This document shows, one piece after another, positions 36,635 through 48,450 of a DNA stretch of 64,000 nucleotides (position 1 is the first letter of the stretch; every line of letters begins with the position of its first letter). Below the pieces are notes generated by a model. It had not been told where the DNA came from. It saw only the letters and a program-made list of their open reading frames with translations, and made no database searches. Both the position numbers and the translations under genes were made by a program. Source of the DNA: Polychytrium aggregatum (taxonomy: Eukaryota; Chytridiomycota; Chytridiomycetes; Polychytriales); NCBI RefSeq assembly GCF_025602895.1, contig NW_026516252.1:267632-331631 (forward strand), written 5' to 3'.

Positions 36635-37030
36635 GGATGCCGGCGGTGGGATGCTGCACCCTCAAGATGTCGACGCCAGGGCTGGCCGGCAAAGTTGATC
36701 AAGCGGCGGCGGGTGCTCGACGGAATCTGGTTGCGGAGCAGATCAAGTCAGGGCTGGTGGACGCGCTGATGAGGGGCTCGCCATCAAGACAGCCACGGCC
36801 ATGGCGATACGGCATTTCTATGGACTCGACCTGCGAGCCCACCGAACGGCTGGGGTCGGTACGGTATCGCCTCCCGATGAACCAAGGGCCGAACGCACAG
36901 GGAGCAATCGAACGGATCGTGTTTTGCGATCGTCCTGGCAGTAGAGATGCGATTCGTCATTCGTGAGAAGGAGCCATGTCCCGGTTCGAGCAAGACCGAG
37001 CAGCCGGAGCCGTTTGGGGTTGTGTTCAGA
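36635..37030. other. Intergenic between two - strand genes
   Basis: About 400 bp holding the GEP4 promoter and RFT1 3' end; nothing else seen. Confidence 0.4.
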
Positions 37031-39221
37031 CTACTCGCTGCGGCCCCGCTTGAGACTCGAGAACATGGCCCGGAAGGACCGGATCCGTTGCCGCTCCGAG
37101 AGGAAGCTGTTGATGGACCGGGATGCAGCGTTAGTACTTGATGAAGGGCCGACCCGCGCGGCACTAATTGCTTGCTCCTCGCATTCGCCATCGGCCACTG
37201 CCGCTGATTCTGGCATCACCTACATGAGACCCAGCATTGCTATGGCGCATGCGGCGCCGATAGAGACATGCGTGAGCTTGCCGCGCAATGTCAGCCAGTC
37301 GAATCGGGTTTTGGACCAGAATGTGACGCCCGCAGAGAAGGCGAATCCCAAGAGCACCTTGGGCTCCAGCGGCAGTAGTTGCACGATGCTCAGTCGAGAC
37401 TGGAACTGGAGTCTTGTCTTTATGCCTTCATCTTTGGCACTGTCCTCACCCCGAAAGATGTCGGATGTAAAATACTTGACGATGAAGCGCCAGCTCCACA
37501 CGATTCGCATCAGCAGATTGATGATGTTGGACACCACCATGCCGGTGCTGCCGAGCTGCAAAAGCTCGATCGTCGTGTATCCCGATGCCAAAAAGACGAC
37601 CCAGAAGACCACCATCCAGTGGCTCTGCTGCCGAATCAGATTCTTGTCTGCCACGCCTTGGAAAAACGCCTCGGTGATGCCGTTTAGTGCCATGATGGGG
37701 ACGTAAAGACAGTAGGCTGCCATGACACTGGGTGCTGAGGTTGAGCTCCATTTCTGTCCACCGATGATGTGAATGAGTGCGCCCGAGTAGCTTGGCCCAA
37801 ACACGACGAAAAACAGTCCGAGGTAGATGTAGGCCCGAATGAGATTAGTCAGGAACTCGAGCGAGGCCTTGATGTTCGGGTCGTCGGATCCTGAGGGCGG
37901 GGCCGATAGACGACGACGGCATTTTCAACCACAGGATCAGTGCTCTGTATCAAGTCCATATCTGCTCATCTTGGTGGCATCTGGCCAGGAACGGTACAGG
38001 GCACATTCTTGCGGTGTTGAGCTTACCACTGACGGACGACAGGCTCTTGGAGAAGAATGCCCGGCTGGTTTCCTCAATCGGCTGGAACAATATGCGGGCA
38101 ACAAGCGAGCCTGTGCAGACAAGTGGTTGCGGATTTGGTTGGGTAAGCGCACGATTCGCCCACAGGACAGCAATTTCGAGATTATGCCGCACCGTAGTTG
38201 CCGACAAAGCTGTAGACACCGAGCTCGTTGCGGTTGCTGATTGCCCAGAGGAGAATGCGGTCGCCTTCGGTGAGCAAATGCTTCAGGAAGGACTGTCGGA
38301 AGAAGGTGAGAGAGAGGGCAAAGAGCTTTGGGTCCAGGAGAGCGACGTCTGTGCCGCCGTTTGGGCTGATGGAAGCAGCGATGTGAGTCGTTGGTCAGGA
38401 GGGTGTGTTCGGTGATGCACAACTCAGGCCGGACTGAGTCTTTCGTCGACGTACCCAGGCACTGCTTTTGGGGTCAGGGGCCACAGCGAATGGGCCGAAG
38501 TTGGGGTCTTGGGCTTGGAGAGCTCGGGCACAGTCGCATAGCAACCAACGAAGCCGACAATCAGACAGAGCGAAAAGGCGAACTGGGCCACGCCCGAGGC
38601 GAGCACACCGAACCGGTCTCCGATACCAGAGTCGCCGGTGTTTCTCCAGAGCCAAAACAGAGCCAGGGTGGTGATGCATCGGACGACAAAGCCGACACCT
38701 TCGACCCGAACCCGGGCCCGGTAGAGCAGCCGGTCGCTGATGAGGTTGTAGACAGGCTCGGAGGCAAGCTCGATAACGGCAGCAGCCAGAAACAGGGCCA
38801 GGGCCAGATCGTAAGCCCAGGTCGCTGTCGCTCGAGAGCCATCGTCTTCGGACGGCCACACGCTTCGGTATCGAGAATAGATCCAGATTCCAGCTGAGAG
38901 CATCGATCCCAAGACCAGGGGCAGCCAGGACATGTTGACGAGCCTCTGCACTCGCCTCTCTTCTTCGAGCAGGGCCTGCGGGCTTGCTGGGTCAAAGTCG
39001 GGCTTTCGGGTGCTCCTCAGCAGCGCCATGCGGATGCTCTCTCGGGAGAGAAACAGCACTGTGGCAGAAATCAGATCCAGCACAGCAACATCGCCGCTGA
39101 TCTTGGAGCTGGCCAGCCGCCAGAGGAGGACGTTCAGGAGAAACGTCCCGAGTCTCGAGACAAGCTGGAGGGCAAAGAGGTGGGCGACTCCGTGGACGGA
39201 CTGGGACAGAGTCGTGGACAT
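37031..39221 (-). CDS. RFT1: RFT1, ER membrane protein of N-glycan lipid-oligosaccharide translocation
   Basis: Polytopic ER membrane protein of the MOP/MATE-like fold, required for handling Man5GlcNAc2-PP-dolichol. Five exons: 38455-39221, 38193-38365, 38027-38110, 37224-37890, 37031-37106; phases close, 588 residues. Family landmarks: LQLVSRLGTFLLNVLLWRLA near the N-terminus, GPNGGTDVALLDPKLFALSL, LLTEGDRILLWAISNRNELG, YSFVGNYGSLVARILFQPIE, ETSRAFFSK, and NGITEAFFQGVADKNLI. At least ten hydrophobic spans are visible. The last intron ends with a perfect TACTAAC branch point (37130-37136, - strand) and a CAACAG acceptor, which adds a basic tail FLSERQRIRSFRAMF to the frame that would otherwise stop at 37220. 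Confidence 0.95.
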
Positions 39222-39723
39222 GACCGCGGCAGCCGGGCGAGGAGCGGGCGAAGGTGTCGAGATGACGGTCGAGATGGTGGTTGAGATGACGGTCGAGATG
39301 GTGGTTGAGATGACGATTGAGATGGTGGTTGAGATGAACAGCGCGCGTCAGCCCAGGAGAGATCGTCGGATGCAGCGTCCCAAAAACGAAACAGGCCGAG
39401 CCGCCAACCCAACCATCTTGATGCTGAGCATCCACGGAGCTGTCCAAAGGGGCAAGTGTCTATTTCCTATCCAAACAGGGTTCCCCAACAACAAGCAGCC
39501 TATGATTCGTTGAAAATTCAAGGTCGCTTTTCCATTTTGTTTGACCTTGGCAATTGAATTAATGGTATCTGTCATTAGGAGAGCAAACCTAATCAAGCTC
39601 ACACTTGGGCTCGATTTCCAATAAACCCCAAATCGAATATCGAGGATTCATTCAGGGACTGACGTGCAATAATATTTGAATATAAATTTTTAATAATGCA
39701 ATGCTCTGGAAATTGGTTTTGTT
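39222..39723. other. RFT1 upstream region and composition switch
   Basis: Contains a 24-bp tandem repeat close to the RFT1 start; from about 39480 the base composition becomes AT-rich. Confidence 0.5.
39259..39336. repeat. 24-bp tandem repeat upstream of RFT1
   Basis: GAGATGACGGTCGAGATGGT (plus GGTT) repeated about 3.2 times, the third copy with two changes; 38 bp upstream of the RFT1 start codon. Confidence 0.85.
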
Positions 39724-42650
39724 TCAAACGATTCCATTGATTACATCATTCGCTTCTTTGAGCGTGTCGATCATCAGCTGGATTCGAGCTCTCTCTTCAA
39801 CAATATGGTCTTGCTCTTGAAGCAGGTCACTAATTTCTGGAACCTTGTACAGTTTGACATTGAGCTCTCGATATATATGAACCTTTGCAAAAATGACCAA
39901 CTTGTACATGATTGCTTTGTGAACTTGATCCGTAATTTGCTCTTTGATGATTTCAAAGTATACATTCAGGACCTCCTCTAAAGCGAACCAAAGTATCAGT
40001 GCCGTTATCAGGGAAGATCTGAAAACCAAGCTAGTACTTTCATTATGGATACTTACTCAGAAGTTGAACTCGATATTTTTCGCGCTCACTCAATGAGCCT
40101 GGGATGATCCTCAGAGGCTGGATAAAAGAGTTTACTTTATCAGAGCGAGTATTCGACAATGTTTGTCCCAAGCCAAGGAAGTGCGCTTTAGTGTGCGTTG
40201 CTCTGCTTTCACTTACACCTTGAATCGAATTCAAATCTTTTTGAAGGAATTTTGGGTCTTGGGAGATGGAGAAGTGGCTTTGTTCATCAGTGTTGTCGGG
40301 AATCGTTTCAGCTTGTGATATTTCGTTTGCGACGACCCAGGGCTGGGTGAAGAGATCTTGGTGCTTCCGTTGCAATCTTGGATGGCTCATATTGACATAT
40401 GCTCCTTCCGCAGAGATTATATCATACACAAATGCTTGCGCGGAATTCATCGCATTCTGGAGGAACTCAGTGACAACTTCCTGAAACTTTAATTTGAATA
40501 ATGGGAATCTCGAACAAAGCTTTAAAAAATTTGATTAGAATAAATTAATAATCAAGAGTCACGGAAATAAGATACTCACAAGTCTGCTCTTGTCTTCAAG
40601 AATTTCTTCTGCAATATTCAACAATTCGATATGGATCATGTCTACTAATTCAGTACAGGGCCGTTTTAGTTTCTGAACGGCTTTTCTGGCAAATATCTCG
40701 AAGGCTCTTTGGTTGAATATCATATCTTCGGTCATGCCCTATATACGATCGAGGATGTGGTAAATTTAGGTATCAACGAATATTAATATCGATCCTGGCA
40801 ATGCTTGATTCAAATTTGCCAACCCTTTTTGAAATCAGTTTTATGACTCACGGAAGCTTTTTTGATGCCAACTCGGATCTCCTCATCCGATGTTCCATCG
40901 AGAGCATCTATTATTTGAATTGATTCTCTATAAATTTGGTTGATGATCCCCAAAATTTTGGCTCCTCCCTTGAGCTCGATAAATTGGTCTTCAATATCAG
41001 TTCCATCTAAAACCTCTTGAAAGCTCCGGTGGAATTCTTCGATTTCATTTGATACGAGATTATCGACCTTGACGAAAATGAATTTAGTCGAAAGTCCTTT
41101 CCAAATTACCCAAATATGGTGAAGAAATTGTAATACGAGCGTTTTAACCTACTCCGTCACTTATTTGAGATAATCTTTCATCCTGCAGCAGCTTTTTATG
41201 AAGTGAAAGGTCGTTGGTAATTTTTTGCTTGATCGCCGGGAGTGTTTTCTTGATGTGTTTCTTTAAAATCTGTGCGATAATAACTTTTATAAGCTCACAC
41301 TCCAGTCTTCCACTCATTATTCACATAAAGCATTGAACTAGCTTCTACCTCACTTAGACGCTTTGAAAGAAACTCAGTTCCACACTTGTTGACCAATCCT
41401 GGATACTTGGATCTGAAAAACTCTCTTTCCGCCGCCAGAGCTTGTTCAATACTCTTTTTCTCGTTAATATCTTGTTGACATCGATTGACTACGGGGATAT
41501 AGCCTGATTTACGGAAAGAGTTCAAATTTAGGCAATCAGTCATACTGAAATATCAGAGCCTTGCCTTTAGATTGGTCAGTAACGTATCAAATTTCTCCAC
41601 TTGAAGTGAAGTGGCATCATCATTACCTAGCGTCAAGTTGATTTGGCTGTTTCTCATAAAACTGACAACATCAGTTCCTCTATCCATCAAATCGACTTTG
41701 GTTAAAACTCCGATGGTCCTTTCGCCCTTGGGGTCAACTTTTTGCGCTAGTTGAATTCCGGCTGAATTGGCGAGATCCACATTTGCAGCGGATACGGCAA
41801 GGATGACTGTGTTTTCTTTCGATATGAAATGCATAATCATATCTCGGATTTGCTCTTCAATATCGGCGGGCTGATCAGCTCTCCGAGCGGAGATGACACC
41901 AGGAAGATCGACCAGAGTTAGGGTTGGAACATGAGGTGAAGAGATTTTGATATTGATAGGCTCTTTGGACACATGGTATTTTCCTGAGAGCTTGTTGCTG
42001 GTGATTTCAAGAATTTTGGACTGTACTTGAGAAATATCGCTAAATACGATTTTCTCTGGATATAAAATTTCAGCTCGCTCTTGGGCATAAGCCTCCGGAA
42101 GGTTGACGAGTTGGAGGACAAGTGGGCATCGAGTCACCATGCCATCGCCTATAATTTTCAATCATTGGTTTTCATTATACTAATTTTCAGAGCAACGACT
42201 TGAGCTCCAATCAATAAGGCAGAAAAATTGAATCGAAAACACAGGATACGTACCTCTCGGAAGGAAATCGCGGCCGACAATATTTTCAAGGACGGAGCTC
42301 TTGCCGCTACTTTGGCTTCCAACGACAACAATCTTGAGAATGACAAGTACGGCATTATCAACATTTTGGTTAATGGTTGAAAATAAAACGGCTCATCCGC
42401 ATCATATTCATTATATTACCATGCCGAATTCCTACCTGAGGGAGATCTATCGAGTGAGAGTATGCAAGCGATGCAAACACATTCTGGAGCTTGTTTACTT
42501 GAGGATGTTGAATCAGAGTAATAGTCAATGATCACAATTAGATTTCTTTTCCACGAAAATTCATTAAGTTCAATAATACAGAAACTGAATAGCTAATTCT
42601 GAGACTTTGATCTAGAATAATGATTCTCTTGTGGCCTCTCTCCAAGCTTA
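39480..42650. other. AT-rich compositional island
   Basis: Visible change from GC-rich sequence to A/T-rich exons and introns, covering exactly the dynamin gene and its flanks, and ending at the family A LTR at 42651. Confidence 0.85.
39724..42497 (-). CDS. Dynamin-family GTPase, 5' end unresolved
   Basis: Membrane-remodelling GTPase of the Vps1/Dnm1/Mx type. Exons: 42436-42497, 42254-42332, 41627-42148, 41349-41503, 41153-41269, 40852-41067, 40580-40738, 40217-40519, 40057-40117, 39724-39977; every phase closes, about 642 residues. G1 [16 protein letters not shown]2 GMVTRCPL, G3 [10 protein letters not shown]4 TKVDLMDRG, then [13 protein letters not shown]. The C-terminal part reads as stalk plus GED ([38 protein letters not shown]). 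No PH or proline-rich region. The first exon must end in phase 1; ATG at 42564 followed by three more codons would fit but its donor is weak. Composition is far more AT-rich than the flanking genes. Confidence 0.88.
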
Positions 42651-43069
42651 TGTAAGGAGTGAACAAGCGCAAGGACGAAGACCAAGTGCTTGGTATGAGC
42701 TTTATTAGCTTTTAGCCCCGAACACCAAAGAACAAGTTTTGTTCGAACTGGTGTTCAACATAGGCTCAGACATGCAGGGCTATTTATAGACCGGGAGAAG
42801 GTCGAGGGGCAAAAGTGGGCGAGAAGGGTGGAGCATCACAGAGAAGCGAGAAGGGGGTGCGAGAGTGGCTGGTGTGCAAGCGAGAGAGGCTTGGCACAGC
42901 CCGGGGACATGTGCCGAGCGGTGGGGGAGGCAGGAAACCAGTAGACGCGGGTGGCAACGGCGCGTGCTCATGCATGGGGGCAAACAAACACGTGGGGACT
43001 CATGATTGGTGCGGAGGGCGAGAGCATGCGGGACAATCTCATTGGTCCGTTGTGATGCTGGTCATCACA
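42651..43069 (-). repeat. 3' LTR of family A copy 1
   Basis: Starts TGTAAGGAGTG and ends CATCACA on the + strand. Nearly identical 419-bp copies are at 54223-54641 and 60540-60958. Confidence 0.95.
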
Positions 43070-43997
43070 CTATCTCCTCCTTAAACTACGGCGTGTTCCA
43101 TCTTGAGTTCTCCTGGGGCCAGGCTTGTCTGGGTAGCGTCGGTGGTACTCCGCGGCCACCGTTGGGGCAAAGACAATGTCGGCGGGCTCCCAACTTCGAT
43201 CGGTGACCGGGTAGCCTTTCCAATCGATGAGATAGTGCAGCTTTCCGCGCACGAACTTGGAGTCTAAGATCTCTTCGACCTCCCACTCCAAGTTCCCATC
43301 GATGACCACCGCAGGGGGCGGCGCTTGCACCCGACCCGGAAGCGAGTTCTTCTTGTAGGGCTCAAGAAGAGACACATGGAACACCGGGTGCACCTTTATG
43401 TCCTTTGGCAAGTCCAGGCGGAAAGCCAATGTCCCGACGGCCTCGAGGATGGTGAATGGTCCAATCCTCTGGTAATCCAGCTTCTTGCTTGGGCGAGTGG
43501 TGCTGATGTTACGAGTCAGCACCCAGACTTGATCGCCCGGACGCAAGTCGGGAGCCTGGGACCTCCGGAGATCTGAGAAGTGCTTGTAGTCAGACTTTGC
43601 CTTCTCAAGATTCTCCTTCAACAGTGCCAGGTTCCGCTGGAGATGTTCAACCCTCTCCGTGGCAGAGGGAACATCAGGGCCGCCAGCGACAACGGGGACT
43701 TCGAACCTTGGGTGGAACCCATAGGTTGCCAAGAATGGCGAGGCATGTGTTGACGAGTTCTCGAGGTTATTGTAAGAGAACTCGGCCAACGGCAGCAGCT
43801 CGGCCCAGTCATCTTGCTGATACGACGTGTAACAGCGCAGGTATTGGTTGATGACCTGGTTGACCCTCTCAGTCTGTCCATCGGTCTGGGGATGGAAGGC
43901 CGTGGACAGACTGGTTTGGATCCCGAGCTGCGTGCAGAGTGCCTTCCAGAACCGAGAGGTGAACTGACTTCCTCGGTCTGAAACCACTGTGTCGGGG
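43070..43997 (-). pseudogene. Family A copy 1 pol, C-terminal part (integrase and chromodomain)
   Basis: Continues the integrase core interrupted by element B: VVSDRGSQFTSRFW (second catalytic D), HPQTDGQTERVNQ (glutamate), the GPY/F module RIGPFTILEA, HPVFHVSLLEPY, then a chromodomain (WEVEEILDSKF ... YLIDWKGYPVTDRSWEPADI). Chromodomains direct integration to modified chromatin in this clade. The stop codon TAG touches the 3' LTR, so the purine tract AAGGAGGAGA overlaps the coding end. Confidence 0.92.
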
Positions 43998-44382
43998 TGT
44001 GAGGACCACGACAAGCAACGACACTGGACGACCAGGTGCTTGGCGAACAACGATAAGCTATATTACGACTTATCAGATAACAACAAGTGTTGTTCGAACT
44101 GCAGATACAAAATGGGTGCAAGAAAGGAGGGGCTTTATAGCCAAGAGGGAAACCGAAGGGCGAAAGTGGGCGAGAGGGGTGGAGCGACAAACGAGGGACG
44201 AGATGGGGGTGCGAGGGAGGCGGAGCTGCTAGAGAGAGGGGCGAAGCACAGCGCAGTCGGAGGCGAAGTAAGAGTCATCGGCGCCAGCCAATCAGGGAAT
44301 ACACGCCAAGACAAACAAACATGACTCACGGTGCATCACGCGCAGCAGTCCACACGTGTTCCCAACGTGCATGATCATCACA
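43998..44382 (-). repeat. 3' LTR of element B
   Basis: Appears identical over inspected stretches to 49530-49914; the adjacent pol stop is at 44383. Confidence 0.95.
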
Positions 44383-47300
44383 TCATCCCCTCCCCAAACT
44401 ACGGCCACTCCTGCGAACAATAAGTCCAGGCTTGTCGGGGTACCGGCGGTGGAAGTCGGCTATCTTGTCGGGAGCGTTAACGTAGTTGGCGGGCTCCCAG
44501 CTGCGATGATCAGTCGAGTAGCCCTTCCAATCAACGAAATAGCTCAACTTACCGCGGACCAGCTTGGAGTCGAGGATCTCCTGGACTTCATACTCCAAGT
44601 GGTCGTCGACGCGGACTGGCGGAGGAGGGTCTTGGATGCGGCCGGGGAGGGTGTTCGACTTGTGGGGCTCAAGGAGGGAGACATGGAACACCGGATGGAT
44701 CTTGAGATCCTTGGGAAGGTCGAGGCGGAAGGCGAGGGAACCGATGGCTTCGACGATCTTGTAGGGTCCGATGCGCTGGTAGTCCAACTTCTTGCTTGGA
44801 CGGGTGGTCTTGATGTTGCGTGTTAGGACCCAGACTTGATCGCCAGGAGCGAACTTGGGAGCGTCGGACTTGTGGGCATCCGCAAAGCGCTTGTAGTCCG
44901 CCTTGGCCTTCTCGAGGTTCTCCTTCAGCAACGCCAAGTTGTGCTGAAGGTGTTCGACTCGGTCGGTCGCGGAGGGGACATCGAGGCTGGAAGGAAGGAC
45001 CGGAGACTCGAATCGAGGGTTGAAGCCGTAAGTCGCCAGGAACGGGGAGGCCTTGGTCGAGGTGTGCTCGAGGTTGTTGTATGAGAACTCGGCGAGCGGG
45101 AGCAGCATCGCCCAGTCATCCTGCTGGTACGAGGTGTAGCAGCGGAGATGCTGGTTGATGACTTGGTTGACCCGCTCAGTCTGTCCATCGGTTTGGGGGT
45201 GGAACGCCGTGGACAGACTGGTCTTGATGCCGAGTTCTGAGCACAGGGCCTGCCAGAACCGCGAGGTGAACTGGCTTCCTCGGTCCGAGACGATGTTGTC
45301 CGGGAGACCGTGGAGACGGAAGATGTTGTCGAGGAACAGCGACGCTGTTTCCTCGGCACTTGGGAGGGACCGACAGGGAAGGAAGTGGGCCATCTTGGTC
45401 AGGCTATCGACGACGACAAAGATGCAAGTCTTGCCGTTGGACTCGGGGAGGTCGGTGATAAAGTCCATCGTCACCAGAGACCAGGGTCGCGATGCCGTCG
45501 GGAGGGGCTGCAAGTATCCAAACGGCTTATGTCGAGGGACTTTCGAGCGTGCACAAGTGTCGCACGTCGAGACATAAGCCTGGACATCCTTGCGGATTGA
45601 GGGCCACCAGAACTGCCTCGAGATCAGTGCCCGAGTCCGCCGAATGCCAGGATGTCCAACAGCGACAGGATCGTGGCATGACTTGAGGACGGGGACTCGA
45701 CACGACTCGGGCACAACGATCTTGTCCATGAAGGTGAGGAGACCATCCTTCAGGACATACTTGGGATCGTTGCGGAGCTGGTCCAGGGACGGGTCCTTGG
45801 GTTGCTCCTCGGCAATGAGCTTGAGCAAGTCCACAGGGCGAGTGGAACTTGCATCCGAGGAGCGACGGACGGCACAGGCGAACGACGAAGGTGGCAGCAA
45901 CGGGGGAGGCTCCTTGGACACAGGTGCGGACGGAGGGACGTAGTCCGGGCGGCGGGAGAGAGCGTCGGCCTTGCCGTTCTTTGGACCGGGGAGGTACTGG
46001 ATCCGGAGGTCGAACCGAGACAGGAACTGCGACCACCGGGCGTGTCGCTGGTTGAGGATGCGGGCCGACGCCAGGTATTCCAAGTTCTTGTGGTCGGTAA
46101 GGACTTGGACTGGGTGTTGGGCACCTTCGAGGTAGTGTCGCCAGACCTCGAAAGCCTCCTTGATGGCCAAGAGCTCCTTCTCATAGATGCTGTAGTTGCG
46201 TTCAGCATCCATGAGCGTGCGGGAGTGGAAGGAGCACGGGTGCAGGTGGCCATCGGAGCCGCGCTGGGACAGGACGCATCCGATCGCAAAGTCTGAGGCA
46301 TCAGACTCCACGACAAAGGGCTTGGATGGGTCGGGGTGCGCAAGGACGGGCTCGGAGACGAAGGCTTCCTTGAGGGACTGGAAAGCCTTGTGGGCGTCGG
46401 GGGACCAGCGGAAGACCTGGGACTTCTTGAACAGGAGCGTGAGCGGACCGGCGATCTTGGCATATCCGTCAATGAAGCGACGGTAAAAGTTCGAGAACCC
46501 AATGAAGGAGCGAAGGTCGGAGACATTGCGGGGGACGGGCCAGTCGACAATGGCGGAGAGCTTTGCTCGTTCCATCTCGATACCCTTGGGCGAGATGACG
46601 TAGCCGAGGAATGAGACCTTGTCCTTGGAGAACTCGCACTTCTCCAGCTTGCAGTACAACTTTGCAGCCTGGAGCTTGGCCAGGACCTGCTTGACGTGAT
46701 TTGCATGCTGAGTGGGGTCAGCGCTGTAAATCAAAATGTCGTCAAGGTAGGCAATCGCAAAGTTGTCCAGTTCATCACGAAGGACATCGTTGATGAAGTG
46801 CTGGAAGGTGGCCGGAGCATTGGTGAGTCCAAAGGGCATCACCAAGTACTCGAACTGGCCGTAACGAGTGCGAAAGGCCGTCTTCCACTCGTCGCCTGCG
46901 CGGATACGCAGCAGGTTGTAGGCCCCGCGGAGGTCCAGCTTCGTGAACACCTTCGCGTCCCGGACTCGGTCCAGCATCTCATTGATCAACGGTAAGGGGT
47001 AACGATTCTTGACCGTGATCGTGTTCAATGCGCGATAGTCCACGCAGAGACGCAGAGAGCCGTCCTTCTTCTTGACGAAAAGGATCGGAGAACCGGCGGG
47101 AGAGGACGAAGGACGGATGAACCCTTTGACGAGGTTGTCGTCGAGGTATTCACGAAGGGCCTTGAGTTCGGGCTCTGACAGGGAGTAGAGCGGTCCGAAC
47201 TTGGGGGTCTTGCCGGGCTCCAGGTCGATCGGGCAGTCGTACGTCCGGTGCGGGGGCAACGAATCGGCTTCCTGCTTCGAGAAGACTGAGCCAAACGACT

Positions 47301-48428
47301 TGTACTCCTCGGGGATCGACGTCGAGAGGGGCGTCGGATCCGGATCGGTGGCAGGAAGGACGAGGACTTGGAACACAGTCAGGGGGTCGGGGCTAGACTG
47401 TGTGTCGAGGACGGACTGCTCCAACGACTTGTACCTGATCGCTTGGACACGGACAGGAGCGGGGCTGGGAGCAACGGGACCGGGGAGACCAGGACGGACG
47501 GAGACGAGACCGGAGGGACCAGGACGAGCAGCACAGGAACAGGGCACCTCACTCGGAACACAATCAGAATAACGTTGAGCGATCACTTTATTCTGATCAT
47601 CTTCGCGAGTACAAACGGTGCGAGGCGAAGAAGCGAGCACCACAGTGGTGTCGGTAGAGGCACGAGGGAAAACATTGGGTGTGTCGCCAACAAGAGGAAG
47701 GGGAGAAGGAGAAACGGAAGAAACGGAAGGGAGGGAAGAGGCATCCACAACCTTGAGGATGTGGTTTGCAGGACGGGGAAGGCAAAGGAGTCCACGAGCC
47801 CAGTGGAACCTAGGTTCGATGGACTGCAGCCAGGGATAGCCAAGGATAACAGGTTGGTGGGGAGACTTAATGACATCAAAGGAAAGGTGTTGAGTGTAGT
47901 CCCCAAGAACAATCTTGAGGGGTTCCGTCTCAAAAGTGATGGGGCCGGAAGAAAGTGGCTGGCCATCGACACCTTGGACAGGGAGGGGAGTGGATTTGGA
48001 AACGAGGGGGACCGAGAAGCGGTCAACAAAGCTCTCGTCGATGAAGTTGCCGGAGGCACCAGAATCGACGAGAAGTTGGCAAGAGAGGGAGCGACCAGAA
48101 GGGAGAACAAGAGAAGCGGAGAAAACGGGAGAAGACGAAGAATTCGACGAGACGCACGAAGAAGGCTCGGAGCAGAGATCAGTGTCGGCAGCATGGTTCG
48201 AGCAGATGACCAAGTTCGCAGGTGGTGTGGAGATCGGGAGCTCTGTCAAAGACATCTGGGAGCCAGATGTGCCCTTAGAAGAGGCGGGTTTGACAGAGTG
48301 CGATCCACCACCGACTACATTGATCATTCCACACATAGCCATGCGTTCGACACTTACCTCATGCTCCTTACCATCGACGCTTGCTTCTGGAGGAAGGGGA
48401 GACGGCTCCAGATCTAAGCCTCCACTTA
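44383..48428 (-). CDS. Element B pol (protease, RT, RNase H, integrase, chromodomain)
   Basis: Open frame of 1319 codons from the first ATG (48342); the frame is also open upstream through the gag stop in the -1 register, so it is probably made as a Gag-Pol fusion. Domains in order: aspartic protease LLVDSGASGNFID, RT with [30 protein letters not shown] and YLDDILIYS, RNase H VVESDASDFAIGC, integrase zinc domain HPGIRRTRALISRQFW with C-x2-C, core MDFITDLP and SDRGSQFTS, HPQTDGQTE, GPY module DYQRIGPYKIVEA, and chromodomain EYEVQEILDSKL to SWEPANYV. All catalytic acids are present and there is no internal stop, unlike copy 1 of family A. Confidence 0.95.
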
Positions 48429-48450
48429 GATCTGGGCCTGGTCGTTTCCC
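48408..48450 (-). promoter_or_regulatory. -1 frameshift signal of element B
   Basis: On the - strand: slippery heptamer G GGA AAC (48450-48444) in the gag frame, an 8-nt spacer (48443-48436), then a perfect hairpin of 11 bp with a 6-nt loop (48435-48408, arms CCAGATCTAAG and CTTAGATCTGG). The gag stop TAA lies inside the 5' arm. Pol is open in the -1 frame across this site. Confidence 0.85.

Noticed and set aside
39259-39336. Possible CRISPR-like array
   Set aside because: Contiguous 24-bp tandem repeats without spacers in a eukaryotic context.
41553-41626. GC donor (AAG|GCAAGG) at the end of the dynamin GTPase exon
   Set aside because: The GTAATG donor at 41626 gives the expected GYIPVVNR junction in phase; the GC site does not.
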